From positions 41,166 through 105,165 of the forward strand of contig DIZW01000128.1 in NCBI GenBank assembly GCA_002428015.1: a stretch of 64,000 nt of DNA, given 5' to 3'. The notes beneath the pieces were generated by a model that worked only from the letters and a program-made list of their open reading frames with translations, did no database searches and was not told the origin of the DNA. This document shows positions 61,647 through 64,000 of the stretch, piece after piece. Both the position numbers and the translations under genes were made by a program. The stretch is from Oxalobacteraceae bacterium UBA6018. GTDB lineage: Bacteria; Pseudomonadota; Gammaproteobacteria; Burkholderiales; Burkholderiaceae_D. The first letter of the stretch is position 1. Each line of letters begins with the position of its first letter.

Positions 61647-61717
61647 GTACCCTCCCCGCGCCGCCAGCGCTTTTGTGGCGACGCGGGGGACATCCCAACA
61701 TTTGAAAAGGAAACACC

Positions 61718-62152
61718 ATGAGTATGAACGTCGGTTCGGGTTCTGCCAGCAAAAACGCTGATCCAGAACCAATGATGGAAATGAACATGACACCCCTGAT
61801 CGACGTGATGTTGGTCTTGATCATCATGTTGATTATCACAATTCCGAAACAGAACCACTCGGTCAATCTGAATATGCCGGTTGGCAACCCACCGCCACCG
61901 ACCACGCCACCTGTCGTGATCACGATCGACGTGGACTTTGACGGCACCATTCTGTGGGATAACACCGTGGTCCCGGATCGGGCCACCTTGGAAGCCAAGC
62001 TGACGAACGTGGCGGCCCAGGCTGACCAGCCGGAGGTGCACCTGCGCCCCAACAAGCTGGTCTCCTACAAGTATGTCGCTGGCGTCATGGCATCCGCCCA
62101 GCGTCTGGGCGTTACCAAAATCGGCATGGTCGGCAACGAGCAGTTCCAATAA
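61718..62152 (+). CDS. exbD: ExbD, copy 2
   Basis: A protein of 144 residues with the membrane helix near 27-46 (LIDVMLVLIIMLIITIPKQN), containing the conserved aspartate in MTPLIDVML, and the periplasmic domain after a Pro-rich loop (GNPPPPTTPPVVITIDVDF). Two exbD genes behind one exbB are common in Xanthomonas and Oxalobacteraceae. The second copy may be needed only for certain receptors. A strong terminator follows 19 bases after the stop. Confidence 0.93.
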   Translation: MSMNVGSGSASKNADPEPMMEMNMTPLIDVMLVLIIMLIITIPKQNHSVNLNMPVGNPPPPTTPPVVITIDVDFDGTILWDNTVVPDRATLEAKLTNVAAQADQPEVHLRPNKLVSYKYVAGVMASAQRLGVTKIGMVGNEQFQ

Positions 62153-62170
62153 TCGTTATTTGACTATACG

Positions 62171-62204
62171 GACACGGCAGGCACTCCCTGCCGTGTCGCT
62201 TTTT
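62171..62204 (+). terminator. terminator of the tonB-exb operon
   Basis: GACACGGCAGG pairs with CCTGCCGTGTC over 11 bp around a 5-base loop, followed by GCTTTTT. It is a textbook rho-independent structure. Confidence 0.9.
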
Positions 62205-62220
62205 GACTGAAAGATTTCCA

Positions 62221-63465
62221 ATGATCAAGATCCGCCTCGCACACCTCGGCCTCGCCATGGCCGCCATTGGCTTTACCGCAGCAACTCCCCTGCTGGGCCT
62301 GTCCGTCGCCGTCGCCGCTGAAACCGTGCGCTCGGAAATCGGCGCGCCGCTGCAAGCGGCCCAGAACTTGATGAAGCAGGGCAAGAACAAAGAAGCGCTG
62401 GCCAAGCTGCGCGACGCTGATAACGTCGGCAACAAGACCGCCCACGAATCCTATCTGATCGAGCGCGTGCGCGCCTCGGCCGCCTCCTCCGCGGGCGACT
62501 ACGAGACCGCCAACCGTGCGATCGAGAAGTTGATCGACTCGGGTAAGCTGAACGCTTCCGAGCGCAAGAATTTCGAAGACGGCCTGATCGGCAACTACAT
62601 GCGCGCCAAGGAATATGGCAAGGCCAACGCCGCCATCAACCGCGCCCTCAAGGACGGCAACGATCCCAAGCTGCGCGCCTACCTGATCCAGAATTACTAC
62701 AGCATGGGCCAGTTCGGCCAGGCGCAAAAGGAACTGTCCGTCGAACTGAGTGCCCAGGAAAGAGCCGGCCACACCCCTTCGGAAGACCAGCTCGGCATGC
62801 TGGCCAACCTGTACAATCGCAGCGGCGACAAGTCGGCCTACGTCAACACCATCGAGAAGCTGGCCGCCAACTATCCCAAGGTGAACTACTGGACCGACCT
62901 GCTCAACCGCGTGACGGCCAAGCCCGGCTTCTCGAACCGCCTGACGGTGGACGTGTACCGCCTCAAGTTCGCCAACAACCTGATCAAGAAGCCTAGCGAG
63001 TACCTGGAAATGGCCCAGCTGGTGCTGCAAGCGAAGGCGCCCGCCGAAGCCGTCAAGGTCATCGACCGCGGCTACAAGAGCGGCGTGCTCGGCGCCGGCG
63101 CCGACGCGCCCCGCCACCAGCGTCTGAAGGATCTGGCCGACAAGACCTTGGCCGACGACACCAAGAACCTGGCCGCCAACGAAGCTGCCCTGGTCAAGGC
63201 CAAGGACAACGACGGCCTGCTGGCCCTCGGTTACGCGCTGGTGCAGGATGGCAAGGCCGACAAGGGCTTGCCGATGATGCTGGAAGCCATCAAGACCGGC
63301 GACCTGAAGAATCCTGAGGACGCCAAGCTGCGTCTGGGCGAGGCTTACGCCGCCGCCGGCAAGAAGCAGCAAGCCATTTCGACGCTGCGTTCCGTGCGCG
63401 GCACCGACGGCACTGCGGAACTGGCACGCTACTGGATCATGGCCATCAATCACCCGATGTCCTGA
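62221..63465 (+). CDS. periplasmic protein with tetratricopeptide-like repeats
   Basis: A protein of 414 residues from the ATG at 62221 (a TTG six codons upstream is weaker). A signal peptide (HLGLAMAAIGFTAATPLLGL, ending near AVAA) precedes helical repeats. They are visible as QNLMKQGKNKEALAKLRDAD, YSMGQFGQAQKELSVELSAQ and LRLGEAYAAAGKKQQAISTL, the last two resembling TPR units. It has no catalytic motif. The promoter seems to lie inside or just after the exb terminator. The role is unknown; homologues are often encoded behind exb genes in this family. It ends before a terminator at 63491. Confidence 0.8.
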   Translation: MIKIRLAHLGLAMAAIGFTAATPLLGLSVAVAAETVRSEIGAPLQAAQNLMKQGKNKEALAKLRDADNVGNKTAHESYLIERVRASAASSAGDYETANRAIEKLIDSGKLNASERKNFEDGLIGNYMRAKEYGKANAAINRALKDGNDPKLRAYLIQNYYSMGQFGQAQKELSVELSAQERAGHTPSEDQLGMLANLYNRSGDKSAYVNTIEKLAANYPKVNYWTDLLNRVTAKPGFSNRLTVDVYRLKFANNLIKKPSEYLEMAQLVLQAKAPAEAVKVIDRGYKSGVLGAGADAPRHQRLKDLADKTLADDTKNLAANEAALVKAKDNDGLLALGYALVQDGKADKGLPMMLEAIKTGDLKNPEDAKLRLGEAYAAAGKKQQAISTLRSVRGTDGTAELARYWIMAINHPMS

Positions 63466-63490
63466 TCGCGCCACCGCGCTTGCCCCGCTG

Positions 63491-63526
63491 AAAAGCGCTG
63501 TCTGCATCTAGCAGGCAGCGCTTTTT
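63491..63526 (+). terminator. terminator between the TPR gene and ribF
   Basis: AAAAGCGCTGTCTGC pairs with GCAGGCAGCGCTTTT (one G-T pair) around ATCTA, with a T run at the end of the stem. Confidence 0.85.
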
Positions 63527-63584
63527 GCTTTGAACGTATAATCTTGTATTTCGTTTCTTTCGTCATAGTATCCAGGCCCAGCCC

Positions 63585-64000
63585 ATGAAGGTATTTCGCG
63601 GACTTCCCAACGACCGGGCACGCGCACCGTGTGCGCTCACGATCGGCAATTTCGACGGCGTCCACCGCGGCCACCAGGCCCTGCTGGCGCACGTGCGCGG
63701 CGCCGCTTCGCGCCTGGGACTGGAAGCGGCCGTGATGACCTTCGAGCCCCACCCGCGCGAGTTCTTCGCCGAGAAGAGCGGCGACCTGTCGCGCGCGCCC
63801 TGCCGCATCGCCAACCTGCGCGACAAGCTGCAGTCGCTGGCCAACGCCGGCATCGACCGCGTCATCGTGGAGCACTTCAACAGCCATTTCGCCAGCATCA
63901 GCCCGGAAGAATTCACCGAGCGCGTGCTGGTGCAGGGCTTGCACGTCAAGTGGCTGATGGTCGGCGACGATTTTTGCTACGGCGCCCGGCGCGCCGGCAA
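63585..64000 (+). CDS. ribF: bifunctional riboflavin kinase/FAD synthetase RibF, N-terminal part
   Basis: From ATG 63585 an open frame runs to the window edge (138 codons visible). It begins MKVFRGLPNDRARAPCALTI and contains the nucleotidyltransferase motif IGNFDGVHRGHQALL, followed by MTFEPHPREFFAE and VGDDFCYGARRAG, all characteristic of the FAD synthetase half of RibF. The riboflavin kinase half lies outside the window. It makes FMN and FAD from riboflavin. The short region upstream after the terminator includes a weak TATAAT-like sequence near 63537-63542. Confidence 0.93.
   Translation, partial: MKVFRGLPNDRARAPCALTIGNFDGVHRGHQALLAHVRGAASRLGLEAAVMTFEPHPREFFAEKSGDLSRAPCRIANLRDKLQSLANAGIDRVIVEHFNSHFASISPEEFTERVLVQGLHVKWLMVGDDFCYGARRAG

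Noticed and set aside
1..64000. CRISPR array, prophage, complete insertion sequence, tRNA or rRNA genes
   Set aside because: No regularly spaced repeats, integrase, transposase or tRNA-like structures were seen on either strand by reading.

Overview
The window is chromosomal DNA of a GC-rich betaproteobacterium, most likely Oxalobacteraceae (Massilia, Duganella or Janthinobacterium relatives). The evidence is the neighbourhood sppA - Rieske protein - HAD phosphatase - rluC / rne, a tonB-exbB-exbD-exbD unit, the C-terminal remnant of a PEP-CTERM surface protein, and a CqsA/LqsA/JqsA-type alpha-hydroxyketone quorum-sensing locus. This is inferred from protein families; no database search was run.

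Region 1 (1-30.4 kb) is an extracellular polysaccharide locus. A lipoprotein running off the left edge and a YjbH-like outer-membrane protein precede a forward capD/pglF-type dehydratase. From about 30.2 kb back to 5.6 kb runs one compact reverse-strand operon of 16 genes. In transcription order it encodes: Wza-like exporter, Wzz-like chain-length protein, heparinase II/III protein, two-domain dehydrogenase/oxidoreductase, asparagine synthase, two odd transferases (DegT-like and FemAB/GNAT-like), a flippase fused to a polysaccharide deacetylase-like domain, Wzy-like polymerase, glycosyltransferase, a second two-domain oxidoreductase, a second heparinase-type protein, glycosyltransferase, short phosphoglycosyl transferase, PglD-like acetyltransferase and PglE-like aminotransferase. 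The dehydratase, aminotransferase, acetyltransferase and PGT together suggest that the repeat unit starts with a bacillosamine-type sugar. The block is more AT-rich than the rest of the window, and its promoter region carries paired 11-bp repeats flanking a palindrome.

Region 2 (30.4-46 kb) is ordinary core genome. It holds a small unknown gene behind a near-ideal Fnr-type promoter, sppA, a Rieske protein, a HAD phosphatase, rluC, rne with a long leader, chrA, moaA-mobA-moeA, an HD-GYP protein, a truncated PEP-CTERM remnant lying in frame behind the rmuC stop, rmuC and a truncated haemoglobin.

Region 3 (46-49.8 kb) is the quorum-sensing locus: synthase (jqsA-like, frameshifted here), divergent sensor kinase (jqsS-like) and response regulator (jqsR-like). 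Two Fnr-type boxes lie 15 bp apart between the divergent genes.

Region 4 (50-64 kb) holds an FtsX-like permease, adenine deaminase, the prkA-yeaH-spoVR stress operon, tonB-exbB-exbD-exbD, a periplasmic tetratricopeptide-like protein and the start of ribF. No tRNA, rRNA, CRISPR array, complete insertion sequence or prophage was seen.
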